64,000 nt of DNA, from NCBI GenBank assembly GCA_028571685.1, contig CM053143.1, positions 195,369,829-195,433,828 of the forward strand, in the 5' to 3' direction. Position 1 is the stretch's first letter; every line of letters begins with the position of its first letter. Under the pieces are notes generated by a model, which was not told the origin of the DNA, did no database searches, and worked only from the letters and a program-made list of their open reading frames with translations. Position numbers and translations under genes: made by a program. Of the stretch, positions 12,355 to 23,690 are shown piece by piece. This DNA comes from Heterohyrax brucei. Its lineage: Eukaryota > Chordata > Mammalia > Hyracoidea > Procaviidae.

Positions 12355-12740
12355 CTGCTGTCGAGTCGGCCGCGCTCCCGCGATCCCGCGTTCCGTGGCG
12401 GCCCGCGTCGGGCCTGGGCTGCCTCCGTCCGGCAGCGCGGCGGACAGGCGCCCCGCACCCCGCAGCGCGACAGGCGGTGCCGGAGGCGGAGGGTGGGCTT
12501 CGGACCCCGACCCCCGCCCGAAGGCCGCCGTCTGTCCCCGGCCTCCACGACGTGCCTGGGTGGGGTGGCAGCGCGCCGTCTGTCGCCGAGTGCCGACCGG
12601 GCGCACCGAGAGGCTGGGGAGCCCCGACGCGCGCCTCCCGGTCTGCGCCCCGTGCCGCGTGTCCCGCCGCCGCCGTCCGTCCCTCCGCGAGCGCCCCCAG
12701 CTTGCCGCAGCCCCTGGCAACCCAGCCTGGCTGGGGGTGA
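12355..12740. promoter_or_regulatory. CpG-dense block in the presumptive ABLIM2 3' UTR
   Basis: CpG frequency is near that expected from base composition, in contrast to the CpG-poor flanks, with clusters such as cgcgatcccgcgttccg and gccgccgccgtccgtcc. It is not part of a repeat I recognise. Overlapping open frames on both strands (up to 300 codons on the minus strand, 12218-13120) have no recognisable domain. It could be a 3' CpG island, an unannotated promoter, or unmethylated 3' UTR sequence. Confidence 0.5.
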
Positions 12741-12848
12741 GGGCTGCTGGCGCCACAGCGGCTTTCCTTGTCCCGCGACCCGAGCCCCAGGCCCTGGAAA
12801 CCCCACTCCGCTTCCACTGTGTCCCTTCCCATCCCCAGGGAGCCTGGA

Positions 12849-12854
12849 AATAAA
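12849..12854 (+). terminator. ABLIM2: Poly(A) signal, likely ABLIM2 3' end
   Basis: A canonical AATAAA is followed about 25 bases later by a GT-rich element (gaatgtgtgtcctctctgtt). It is the best polyadenylation signal downstream of the stop codon. Confidence 0.55.
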
Positions 12855-13139
12855 CTGGCGAAAGTCTGGAACCGCTGGTGAATGTGTGTCCTCTCTGTTG
12901 GCACGGCCCCTTCTGCCCAGTGTTTGGGGCGAGGTCTGCGGAGGAGCCCCCAGGCGTGTCCCGGGAGCAAGGAGATGCTACAGAGGGAGGCGGAGGGACT
13001 CCAGCAGAAGGGAGCCCCCAAGGCAGTGGCTAGGGGTTTGCAGTCCACCTGCTCAGGGTGTCTGTCCACACCAGGGCTGGTCCAGTGCTGAGGTGGCTCA
13101 TACATGGTAGCTGCCCCCAAGTCAGGAGGGGGTGCGCGC

Positions 13140-13340
13140 TGCTGTCAAGACAGCTCCGTGTTGTGGTGACCCTACACAGGTCTGAGCAGGACCATGCCCT
13201 GTGGGGTGACCCCACTGTGTCACAGCAGGGCCATGCTCTGTACAGTTTTCAGTGGCTGCTTTCAGGAAGCCAACTGCCAGGCCTTTACTGTGAGGTACCC
13301 TGAGTGGACTTGAACTCCCAGCCTTCAGGTGGCAGCTGGG
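13140..13340 (-). mobile_element. AfroSINE variant
   Basis: This diverged reverse-strand copy is recognised by tacagttttcagtggctgct, gccaggcctttactgtgagg and the inverted B-box-like gtggacttgaactcccag. Confidence 0.55.
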
Positions 13341-16099
13341 TGGCAGCAGTTTGTGGCTTCCGGGCCTCCTGCTTGGTCTCTGAGTCTCAAAATTCCAGCC
13401 TTGCCTTCTGCGGACCCCCGCCCCCCCGCCCCCCTCTCGGCTTCCTGCCCTTGGCATCTCCGGGACACTGGAAGTCCCTGGAGCCTGTTAGTCAGTTGTC
13501 AGCGACTAAGCCAGTGAGACTTCTTGTTGAATGCTCCACTCAGACACCCCCATGGGCCCTGAGGGACGGGGACACCAACCCCCCACCCCAGAGCAGACAG
13601 GGAAGAGGGTGAGTCCCAGCGGGGCCTGGTGAACACTGGGGACAGTGATGTCGGGGAGTGAGGTGGCCTCTGGAGCCCGGGAGGGGCGGAGCACACGAGC
13701 AGTGGGAAAGCCAAGGCAGAGAACTATAGCCAGCTGTCAGGACGCTGAGCTCTGCAGGAGACCAACACCAGTGAGAGGTCGATGCATGGTAGTGGGATGG
13801 TTGTTATCGAAAAAAAAAAAAACTTTTAAAAACCATTTTATTAGTCCTTCCTTTCCTACACAACAAGTTGAGGTGTCTGGGTAGAGAAGGAAATGCCAGA
13901 GTTACAGAGATGGGGTGACTGTGGCCCGAAGGAGGTGGCAGGAGACGGATGGTGAGCTGGAGAGGAGCCGCCAGCATCGGACCCCTCCTCAGGCCCATCA
14001 GGGGCTGCGGGGAGCCGGGGGAGGGCCCCACCTATGGGTGGGCTCAGGTGGGAGGCAGGACGTCTAGGCTGGTCTCACCTGTCCTCCGCGGGAAAATGGG
14101 GTGGGCATGAGGGGACCACGTGCAAGCTTGGGGTGGCCACTTGGGAGGGCACGGGGCGGGCTGGCGGTGTGGATCCCCCCAGAGGACGGCCGCCCCACGG
14201 GCACTCTGCCTCCCAGCACCTGATGAAGGCCTGGCTGTGAGCACTGTGACCTCCCAAGGGTTGTCACAGCTGATGGTGTGGCCACACCCACAGAGTGTGC
14301 CCAACTCCTGTGTCCCTCCTGAGGGTCTGAGAGATGGGGACAGCAGGCAGCAGCCTGAGTACCACGCAGACAACCTCCTGTCTGGCACCCTTCACTGAGA
14401 ACCCTGTGGGTAGAATTCTCCTCCGACACAGGTTACCAGGAGCTAAAGTCATCTTGACAGTGTGGAGTTTGGGTTTGTTTTTCGAAACTGAGCAGAAGAG
14501 CCCAGACCTCTAAGGAGGCAGCTGCTGGGCTGGAGGGGAGCCGCCGGGAGCCGCCTTTGGGGGCTGCAGACCTAACTCAGCTCTTGCCACCAGGAGGCGC
14601 TCCTGCTGCTCCCCGGAAGGAAGCGTCGGCGAGGTGGCAGGCCTGGGTTCTGCTGGCTCCCCCAGGACCGCCGCAGCCCACGGGCAGAGTGTGGCAGGGC
14701 TAAAGCAGGCATAGGGATTAATTCTGTTTCTTTACCGGTTTTTCTTAAAAGTCCTGTCTTCCCGGCACGCCCCAGCCTGGAAATCACACTTGAACTTGTG
14801 GGAGCCACCGAGATAGAGATAAAACCTTTGCAGGCTTTACAGCCTTCTCTGTCAAAACAAGTGGAAGTACCTCTTGGACGGCCGCCTGCTCAGATGATGA
14901 GAGAGCCTCCAGACACCCGAGGCCGACCTGCCTCTGGGGGGACCCCCCACCGGTTCCTGATGCACGTCCCCTCTGGAACCCAGGACTTCATTTCCTAATG
15001 CATTTCCCCTCAGCATCTTCTCACCAGACAGGGACCCCCAGTTCCTGATGCTTGTCTCCTCTCTGGACACCCCAGTCACTCCCATCCTTTCTCCCCTCGC
15101 CCCTCACGTTTAGCTTTACCTACGTAGGATGCCTACGTGACTGAAGTGGTCAGACAGGCTCTGAGGACCCAAATGCCCCCTGTGCCTTACATGTCAGTGT
15201 GTAATACCCTGGGGCACTTAGCATACCCGTCTTGGGACGGTGGAAGGAATCCTGGTGCTGGCTTGGGGAGCTGAGCCTCTCGTGGGGTGGGGAAACGGGT
15301 GGAGGATTCCTGCCAGGTGCCACACTCGTGGGACCCAGCACCATCCTGCATTGTGGTGCTGGGAGGAGAGCACACCTGCACCCCTGACAACGGACTGGGG
15401 CAGGGGACAGTGCTGCCCCGGGGGCCCGTCACTTGGTGACACATCATGGCTGGCCAGGTGTGAAGGAGACAGTGATGTGGACACCTCTTGGCTGCACCGT
15501 TCCTCATTGCTGGCTGTCCACTCGGCCTCTGACACCTCTGTTTCTGTACTCGTCACACCAGCCTGGCCTACACCTCACAGCCCCCAGCAGCCCAGCTGCA
15601 GGCAGATGTGGCAAAGCCAGTGCCTGCACGGAGACCTCTGTGGGCTTGTTCCTCAGGGGGTCGCCATCTGGCCGCTCCCCCCTCCAGTCTCCAGCTCCTT
15701 TCTCGCCCGCCCCAGCTTTCTGACCAGCATCCTCTCACCCCCTTCCCAGGACCGGGCCCTGTGTAAAGGCCTCCCTCTGCCTGGGTGCTCCGTCTGGCAA
15801 ATTCCTGCTTATCCTTGAAAATCCAGCTGAGAAGCCGTCTTCTCTGCAAAGACTTCAGACAGGTGACTTCCCATCCCCAAACTGCTATGACCCTTCTTTC
15901 ATCCAGGCAGCCCAGTTCAGAAAAAACAGGATGCTGAGGCTCTCGGTGTTGAGTCCCAGTGGCAACGTGAGAAAAAGAGGGGTGCGCCTCACAAACTCCA
16001 CCAAAAGACTGCAGTTGGTGGTCCGGCGGCCTGGCAGTTCCCCTGGGAGCATGGCCCCTAGACCTGCTGCCTCTGACGAGAAAACATTACTGAGGTCAA
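13341..16099. other. Intergenic, no gene recognised
   Basis: This is mixed-composition sequence downstream of ABLIM2. It contains a poly(A) run at 13811-13822 followed by an AT-rich stretch that may be a retroposon end, and a possible L2-like remnant at about 15780-15865 (tccagctgagaagccgtctt). Open frames are short and overlapping. Confidence 0.35.
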
Positions 16100-16400
16100 C
16101 TCTTTGGACAGGAATGGACTAGACTAGGGGACACCAAGTGACCATATGGTGTGTGCACTCTGTGGTTCTGTGCATCTATAGGGTGCTGCCCTACTGGCCT
16201 CTCACTAGAAGGGAGAGCAGATGGTGGAGAGGAGGGGACAGGAGTCTGTTAGGAGGGTATGACATGTACAGAACGAAAAGGATGAGTGCGCTGTCACTGG
16301 GCAAGGGGAGCAGAAAGGGCTGCAGACAGGCGGGCATGCAAATTTAACTCGGATTGTGTACTTTCACTTAATCACAATAAAAATATATGAATAAAAATGG
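16100..16400 (+). mobile_element. L1 LINE 3' terminus
   Basis: The plus-strand 3' end includes ggtggagaggaggggacagg, a block with gatgagtgcgctgtcactgg, and cacttaatcacaataaaaat near the end. The same end occurs at 18318-18622 and, reversed, in the minus-strand L1 copies of this window. Confidence 0.6.
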
Positions 16401-17449
16401 CGTTGAGCTGGATTCCGGTGAAGAAGAGATTAATAAGCCACCATCCCTGAACTCCAGGACATCTCCAAGACAATTCACAAACCATTAGAGATGGTTAGAG
16501 GACCAAGGGTCACATCAGAGGCAGGGGTGCTGTGCCAGAGCAAGGCAAGAGCAGCACGGGGCCTGAGGCAGGAGGAGGCCGGGCAGGCTGGGCAGGCTTC
16601 CTTCATCAAGTCGAGGAGGCGTGGAGGGGCATTCCAGGCTAGGGAAACGAGGGCGAGGCCCGGGCAGGAAGTGACCCAGGGCTGTGTGGCCTGGTGAGTC
16701 ACACCCTTCCCCACCTTCCACAGCTCCCTGACTGCCTGGTTCCGGCACTTTCCACATGAGACCGTCACTGACTGAGCTTTGCCAAGGAGAGCCTGCCTTT
16801 GCCCTGTGGGGACCTCTTGCATCCTGGTCGCTCCTGAATCGTCTGTAGACAGATGTGACAAACATCTGTGACCCCCAGCCCAAGGGCTCTCCTGGCACAG
16901 GGGATGCTCAGCTAGCGCAGGGGTGCCTGAAGTGCCAGCACGCAGATGCACCTTTGGAAGAAGGCCTAAGTGGTGATGCACATGAGAGAAATCCCCTGAG
17001 TCCTAGGAAGTCACAGCTCCAAGGAGGGTTTCTTTAAGTTCCCTGGGGCCCCAAAGGAGCTGATTTCCAGCCGCCCACAATAGCCACTTGCTTGCGGGCA
17101 CAGCCCGTTGTGACTGCCATCCCTTGTGCCTCCTGGGACTATCTCTCACATTCACTTGCTCCAGGGTCTCCTTCAGGTGAACACAGCCCGAGACACCAGC
17201 AGCGTGGCCCCAGCTTCACCTGCAGGTCTAAGGCTGTACCCTGCAGCAGCAACCCAGGGCTTGACCTTTCTAGGGCTCAGAAGAAAGCAGAGTGCTTGTT
17301 TTCCTGGTAGGCACCTCAGGGACCGTGGGAGGTGGGGCTGGCAGTTGTCACTGCTGCTCCTGAAATAGGCCTGGGTGTACCCCATGCTGGTGACTGAGTC
17401 TACACTGCTAAACCCCAAAGCTCAACATCGAGACATCTTTTTTATCTGT
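16401..17449. other. Intergenic, one ancient repeat fragment
   Basis: About 16490-16680 resembles an old mammalian interspersed repeat (ggggcattccaggctaggga), probably the same family as 6585-6660. The remainder is unassigned. Confidence 0.3.
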
Positions 17450-17665
17450 GTGGTTGTCAGCTGTCATCAACTTAGACTCCAACTCACAGCCACCTTGCAC
17501 CCAAGGAAGGGAAATGCTATGCAGGGTTGTGCCAGGCCCATGCACAGTGACACACTGCGACATTACATCATGTTATGGAAAAGAAACTAATCTATTATTT
17601 GGCCAAACTACTGGGAACCATAGCCTAGCCAAGGGGACCCATAAACTTAGCCATCACAGGTGTCT
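17450..17665 (-). mobile_element. SINE fragment followed by LTR fragment
   Basis: The section from 17450 to about 17545 is a reverse AfroSINE piece with a decayed tcatcaacttagactccaac end. The section from about 17612 to 17665 matches the interior of the MaLR-like LTR (ggaaccatagcctagccaag). Confidence 0.45.
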
Positions 17666-17774
17666 TCCTAGGAACCCACCATGACCTCACAGAGAAGATA
17701 CACAACCTAGGTTTTAAGAAAAATGAGGAGGAGTTTGCCAGACGGGTTTTTGAACAGGAAAGGAAGTTACATCT

Positions 17775-17935
17775 ACAAGATGCCTCCTGAATGCTAGGTA
17801 ATTTACATATATGATCTCATTTAATTCTCAGATTAATTCATCATGACTATTGTGCATATTTTATTGATTGGTTATTGAGATTCAGAGAAGCCAGGGGACT
17901 TTTCCGAGGTCATACAGGTGCCAGAATTGGGCTTC
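17775..17935 (-). repeat. MIR SINE
   Basis: The classic reverse-strand MIR core is visible: gatctcatttaattctcaga, then a decayed tattttattgattggttatt segment, gattcagagaagccagggga and aggtcatacaggtgccagaa. Confidence 0.75.
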
Positions 17936-18317
17936 TAGAAATGATTCCTCCCAAACCTACACCACTACATATTCCTAAGGAACTGGCATTTGCAAGGCAC
18001 CAAGAAATGCAGAGTGTGGCATCCTGGGAGCAGCCAGGAAACAATTCTTCTAGTACGATGCTCTGTGAGTGACAAGAACCGAGGACAAACACTGGAAGCG
18101 GTGAGAAAGGGTGCAGGTCGGGAGGGTGCAGACGGCAGACTTTTGTGGCAATCTGCAAACTGTACGAAATGTTCCACTGTCCACTGGTGTCATGGTTTCT
18201 GACAATAAGTCGTCTGTCCTTCTCGTTATCATTTCCCAGAACATGATGTTTGGTTTCTATGTCTGCTTTTCAAATTTTAAAAAATTCATTGGTTCTTAGT
18301 ACTGAAGCCAACTCTTT
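17936..18317. other. Intergenic, nothing recognised
   Basis: No exon or repeat could be assigned in this interval. Confidence 0.3.
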
Positions 18318-18622
18318 TGAAGATTGGACTGGATTACGGGACACGGGGCGAGGCAGGTGGTGCATGTACTTCTTGGCTTAATATATATATATGAGACTGT
18401 CCAAGTGATTCCTCTTTCAAGGGGAGAGGGGAGGGTGGAGAGGAGGGGACAAGTGTTGGTTGAGTGGATACTGGAAGTGCAGGGCGGAAAGGAGGAGTGT
18501 GCTGTCACAGGGTGAGGTGAGCAGCGAGAGTTGCATAGAGGCCTGTGCTCACAGTTTTATATTGCAAATTTACTGGAATCATAAGCTTTCACTTCATCAC
18601 AGTAAAAATAAAATGAACATAA
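18318..18622 (+). mobile_element. L1 LINE 3' terminus
   Basis: This is the same 3' end as 16100-16400, better preserved: an atatatatat stretch, gagggtggagaggaggggac, aggagtgtgctgtcacaggg and catcacagtaaaaataaaat at the end. Confidence 0.65.
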
Positions 18623-18944
18623 GTTTAAAAAAAATCATCAGTTTTTCAAAAGCTCCATTGGACAGCTTCTCGATGGCCCCTGATTATTCTTGCCTCATCT
18701 TATCACACCCTTATGGAGTTGTCTTCTCTCAAGAGTGGGATGGGTCTGGTGCCTTGCTTCTAATGAATAGAAGACAGCAAAAGGGGAGAAATGTCACTTC
18801 TGGGAGCATGTTACACAGAAGACTGTGACCAGCTTCTTGCATACTCTCTCAGGCACTCTCCATCACTTGGAAAGAAGTCACTCACCACGTTGTGAGCTGA
18901 GATGTGCTGTGGAGCGGCTCACACAGTGAGGAAGCCAAGGATTC

Positions 18945-19275
18945 TGACAGCCTATAGTCCTCAAGATGGGTTACACCTCAGCACAAAGAAAGCAAAAATC
19001 TTCTCAAGTGGACCAGGAAACAACATTACGACAAACAAGACATTAACGTTGCCAAGGATTTCACCTCACTGGCATCAGCAATCAATGCTCATGGAAGCCA
19101 CAGTCAATAAATCGAGCAACATACTGCATGGAGGCAAATCTGCCGCAAAAGATTTCTGTAAAATTTTTTTAAAAAGCCAAGATGTTACTTTGAAGAACAA
19201 GGTGGGCGTACTCCAAGCCCTGGCATTTTAGTTTGCCTCATACATGTGGTAAGGCAGACAATGAAAAGCGAAGAC
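18945..19275 (+). mobile_element. RTE LINE fragment, 5' half of an interrupted copy
   Basis: The RTE region downstream of the reverse transcriptase core includes a counterpart of the LNIKKTKIL block near 18965-19000 and gcaaatctgccgcaaaagat near 19133. An LTR interrupts it at 19276; the element resumes at 19752. Confidence 0.8.
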
Positions 19276-19746
19276 TGCCTTAGTCATCTAGTGGTGCTGT
19301 AACAGAAACACCACAGTGCATAGCTTTTAAAAAGACATTTTCTTCTTTAGGTTAAAAACCCAGATTCATACCAGCTCCGGGAGGTCTTTCTTGGCTACAG
19401 GGGAATGCCCTTGTCATCAATCTTCCTCTGGACGGGGAGCTTCTGAGGCCCAGGGACCTAGCTCAGGTCCTTTCAAAGGACACACTCTACTCCAGGCCCT
19501 GCTTCTTGGTGGTGTGAGGTCCCTAACTCCCCGATAGCTCCCCTTTCCGTCAGAAGGCGCAAGGCACAACACCTTCTGACACAATGAGTCCTCTGCCCCA
19601 CCAACACCACCACTACCCGGCCTCCCTCACGGACATCACGGAGGCAGGATTTGCAGCATACAGTAACATCACAAGACACTAGGAACCGTCTTTGTCAGAT
19701 GGCTGTACACATTTTGGGGGGGGGTACACAACTCAATCCATGACTG
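19276..19746 (-). mobile_element. ERVL/MaLR-like solo LTR inserted in an RTE copy
   Basis: This is a complete reverse-strand LTR of about 470 bases, from tgccttagtcatctagtgg to the caatccatgactg end. A 5-base direct repeat AAGAC lies at 19271-19275 and 19747-19751, the duplication size typical of ERVL-type integration. No internal coding region is present, so it is a solo LTR. Confidence 0.85.
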
Positions 19747-20145
19747 AAGACCAGAGACAAAGTTATTTGAGTTATAAAGTTGATGAAGAATGTTTAATAT
19801 GCTATGGATGGCCAGAAGAACAAACAAATCTGTCTTTAAGCGAACAGCCCGAATGTTCCTTAGTAGTGAGGATGGAGAGACGTCATCCCATTTATTTGAA
19901 CATGTCATCGGGAGGGACCAGTCCCTGAAGGAGGACATCATGGTTGGTACAATGAGGGTCAGTGAGAAAGAGGAGGACCCTCGATGAGGGTCACGGACAC
20001 ACTGGCTGCAACAGTGGACTCAAAGATGGCAGTGACTGCAGGGATAGTGCGAGTTGGGGCAACATTTTTTCTGTTCTACATTAGGTGGCTGTCAGTCGCA
20101 GCTGACTCAGTGGCACTTAACAGCAGCTGCCGCCGCCGCCGCCAC
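19747..20145 (+). mobile_element. RTE LINE fragment, 3' half of the interrupted copy
   Basis: It continues the RTE from 19275 with ggccagaagaacaaacaaat and gagggaccagtccctgaagg, and reaches the 3' end at about 20090-20115 (tgactcagtggcacttaaca). A short GCC trinucleotide run follows at 20127-20143. Confidence 0.8.
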
Positions 20146-20734
20146 TGCCAGTGAGGAAACATAGCCTGTGGAAAGCCACTTCAATGAACTTGGAAGCAGA
20201 TTCTTCCCCAGTCGATCCTGCATGTGAGCCCCCATCCCCAGTGGACAGTTTGCTTTTGCAGGCTGGTGACAGACTTGGAGCCAGAGGCTTTCTGACCCAC
20301 AGAGACTGTCAGATAATGTATTAGTCATTTTAGGCCACCAAGTCTTGGCATATTTTGTCACACAGCAACAGACCACCACGCAGCAGCTTTTATATTTCTT
20401 CACAGCAGCAAGCTGACCACACATCCTAAACTGGGCTCAGAATTCCCTGCAGGTGCCCGGTTTCCATCGATGCTGTCTGCTCCCTCCGGGCACCAACATC
20501 CAGGAAGCCCGCGTCAAAATCACCGTGAAAATGAAGCCTATTTTGGCAAACAAATAGCTCCTAATTAATAGTCTCCGCAAGAGACACATTACTGGAAAAG
20601 TCTGGGAGGAACTCCTGGGCCACCAACTTCACCAGCTAGCTCCTGCTGCTTCCAAACAGTCAGGAGCTCCCCAAAAGGGGGTGGATTAAAGTGCTAGATT
20701 GATAAACTCTGATTAATTTTCCCATATATCTTAG
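20146..20734. other. Intergenic, nothing recognised
   Basis: No exon or assignable repeat was seen in this interval. Confidence 0.3.
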
Positions 20735-21232
20735 GTTTCCAGTGCTGCTCTGACAGAAATAACACAAGTAGGTGGATTTTACAAACAAAAACTTATTTTC
20801 TCACCGTTTAGGAGGGTTGAAGTCTGAATTCAAGGCACCAGCTCCAGGGGCAGTCTCTCTGTCTCTCCCATCTCTGTCCGCTCTGGGCAAAGGTCCTTGT
20901 CTGTTTTCAGTGTCTGTTCCTACGTTCCTTTGCAATCTTGCGGCTTGGATCTTCCTTTCCATTTGTGTTTGCTTTTTCTTATTGTTGTGATTAAGGGAAA
21001 GTTTGCAATCCCTGTCAGCTTGCCATATAAAACTCCGAGCACCTGACTCTCTGTAACTCCATCTGCTCTTGCTTTTTATATCACAAAACAATTAAGTCAC
21101 ACCCCTGTGCTAAAATGCAGACCGATTATCATAACGAGGAAAATCCACTATCAGACTGGATTATCAACAAAGGTACAATGGTTAGGGTTGACAATTCATA
21201 CCTCAGGGACACAATTCAGTATAGGACATTTC
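20735..21232 (-). mobile_element. MaLR-like LTR interrupted by a short L1 3' end
   Basis: The reverse LTR starts at ccagtgctgctctgacagaa and ends near acacaattcagtataggaca. Between about 20968 and 21065 lies a short reverse L1 3' terminus (tttttcttattgttgtgatt, then agggaaagtttgcaatccct), after which LTR sequence resumes (tttttatatcacaaaacaat). Confidence 0.6.
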
Positions 21233-21239
21233 ACCCTTG

Positions 21240-23690
21240 GTTGTCCTTAAGTGTCCTAAACTCACAGTGACCCCGTCTAGAACAAACAAAGCACCGTCCT
21301 GTGTTGCAGCCACTGTGTAAGTCCGTCTCCTTGAGGCTCACCTGCTTTTTCACTGACTCTAGTGAGCACGATGTCCTTCTGCAGGCACTGAGATAGAGTC
21401 TCTCCCCCTTTGCTTCTGAGGAGCGTGCTGGTTGGACTCCCTGTAGGACAGATTGATCTGTTCTCTGGCAGTCCGTTTAACACTCCTTGCCAACAGTGCA
21501 ATTCACACACATCCATTCTTCTCCGGTCTTCCACTCCCAAGGTCCACCTTTGGTGTGCCTGGGAGGTGATTCCAAATGCCGTGACTTGCGTAGGGGCACT
21601 TTAGTCTTCAAAGTACCATCTTTGTTTTTTAAACATTTTGATGGAGGTCTGTTAGAGCAGATTTGCCCCATGCAATATGCCAACTGATTTCTTGACTGCG
21701 GCTTCCAGGGGCCCTGAGTACTGACGCAAGTCAAATGAAATCCTTGACAATTTGAATGTTTTCTGTTTAACATGGTGGTGGTCCTATTGTAAGGACTTTT
21801 GTTTTCTTGATGTTGAGGTGTAATCTATGCCGAAGGTTGTGGCCTTCGACCTTCATCAGTAAGTGCTTCAAGTACTTTTCACCCTCAGCAAGCAAGGCCT
21901 TGCCCTACGGGTATCACAGGTTGTTAAAGAGTCTTCCTTAACAATCCTGATGACTGTCCTCCTTTACATAGCCTGGTTTCTGTGATTGTCTGCTCAGCAT
22001 ACAGATGGAATAAGTGTGGTGAATGGATACAACCCTGATACACACCTTTTCGGATTTTATACCAGGCCGTATCCCCTTCCTCTGTTCAAACTACGACTTC
22101 TTGGTCTACGTACAGGTTCTGTATGAGAATAATTAAGTGTTCTGGAATTCCTATTCTCCACAATGTTATCCATACTTGATTATGATCCACAGAGTCAAAT
22201 GCCTTTGTGTAGTCAATGAAACACAAGTAAACGTCTTTCTGGTGTCCTCTGCTTTCAGCCACGGTCCATTTGCCGTCAGCAATGACATCCCTGGTTCCAT
22301 GTCCTCCTCTGAATCCAGCTTGAGTTTCTAACTTCAGGTGTTTGTGATACTTTGTCTTCGTGAGCCTCTCTCTGAGATCTTCTGTTCAGCTCTTTTACTT
22401 CCTCACTTCTTCCTTTTGCTTTAGCCACTCAACTTTCAGGAGCAAGTTTTAGAGTCTGTTCTGACATATTTTGGTCTTTTCTTTCTTTCTTGTCTTTTTA
22501 ATGATTTCTTGCTTTCTTTACAACCTCTTGCTTTCTTTGTGGATGATGCTTGATGTCATCCCACAACTCATCTGGTCTTTGGTTGTTAGTACTCAACACA
22601 ACAAATCTATTCTCAAGTGGGATATACTCAAGGTCATACTTTGGCTCTCATGGACTCGTTTTAATTTTTTTCAGCTTCAACTTGAACTTGCTCATGAGTA
22701 ACTGATGGTTGGCCCCCAGCCTTGTTCTGCCTGATGATACTGAGCTTCTCCATTGTCTCTTTCCACAGATGTAGTCAATTAAATTTCTGTGCATTTCGTC
22801 TGGCAAAGTCCGTATGAATTGTGTTGTTGAAAAATATTTGCAGTGAGCAAGTTGTTGATCTCGCACAATTCCATCCTGCATTTTCCAGTGAAGCTTCTAT
22901 CACCAAGGCCATGTTTTCCAACTGCAAGTCCTTCTTTGTTTCCAGCTTTGGCATTCCAATCAGCAGTATTCATCAGTGTTTGTTGATTGTATGTCTATTA
23001 ACTTCAGACTGCAGAAGCTGGTAAAAATCTTTAGTTTCTTCATCTTTGGCCTTAGTGGTTTTGGGGTAAGTTTGAATATTAGTTGTTTTAACTGGCCTTC
23101 CGTGTAGGTGTTGGATACGACCCTATCCTATCACTGACAGCTCTGTACTTCAGGACAGACCTTGAAATGCTCTTTTTGATGACAAATGTGAAGCCATCCC
23201 TCTTGAGTTTGCCATTCCTGGCACAGCAGAGCACGTGATGACCAGTTCAGAATGGCCAGCACCAGGCCACTTCAGCTCACTAGTGATGAGGATATTGATG
23301 CCAAGGGGTTCCTTTTCATTTCTGAAGACTTCCAATTTTCCTAGACTCATACTTCATACGTTCCACATTCCAGTTACTAGTGAATGGTTTCCGCTGTTTC
23401 TTATCATTGGGGTGATGCCACATCAGCAAATGAAGGTCCCAAAAGCTTAACTCCATCCATGTCACCAAGGTGGACTCTACTCTGAGGAGGAGGCTCTTCC
23501 CCATTCATCTTCCAAAAGCCTTCCAACCTGGGGTGTTCCTTCTCTGGCCCTGTATCTGACAGTGTTCTACTTCTGTTCATAGGCTTTCACTGACCCATCT
23601 TCTCAGTAGACACAAGATACTTTTTCCTAGTGTGTCTTAGTCTGGAAGCTCTGCTGAAGCCTGTCCCCCATGGCTGAGCCTGCTTATGGA
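21240..23690 (-). mobile_element. Long RTE LINE copy, endonuclease and reverse transcriptase regions, inactive
   Basis: This is the longest RTE copy here, about 2.4 kb in reverse. The 3' region lies at 21240-21780, the reverse transcriptase region at about 21790-22330, a linker at 22340-22720, and the region I assign to the apurinic-type endonuclease at 22720-23560, giving the order endonuclease then reverse transcriptase when read from the minus strand. The reading frame is broken throughout: open frames are under 100 codons, and the YADD site near 21895-21915 is unrecognisable. The far 5' end at about 23600-23690 is diverged. It looks like an old, neutrally decaying copy. Confidence 0.85.

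Larger units (their letters stand above)
11016..12875 (+). other. ABLIM2: ABLIM2 3' UTR (presumptive)
   Basis: The region after the stop codon has no further coding signature. It runs to the first well-formed AATAAA with a GT-rich downstream region. An AT-rich patch at 11595-11690, including ATTAAA near 11625, could serve as an earlier poly(A) site. An AfroSINE (11972-12131) and a CpG-dense block (12355-12740) lie inside. The extent is inferred. Confidence 0.5.

Noticed and set aside
12218..13120. 300-codon minus-strand and overlapping plus-strand open frames
   Set aside because: Open frames in all directions in the CpG-dense block indicate a composition effect. No domain was recognised, though the block itself is reported.
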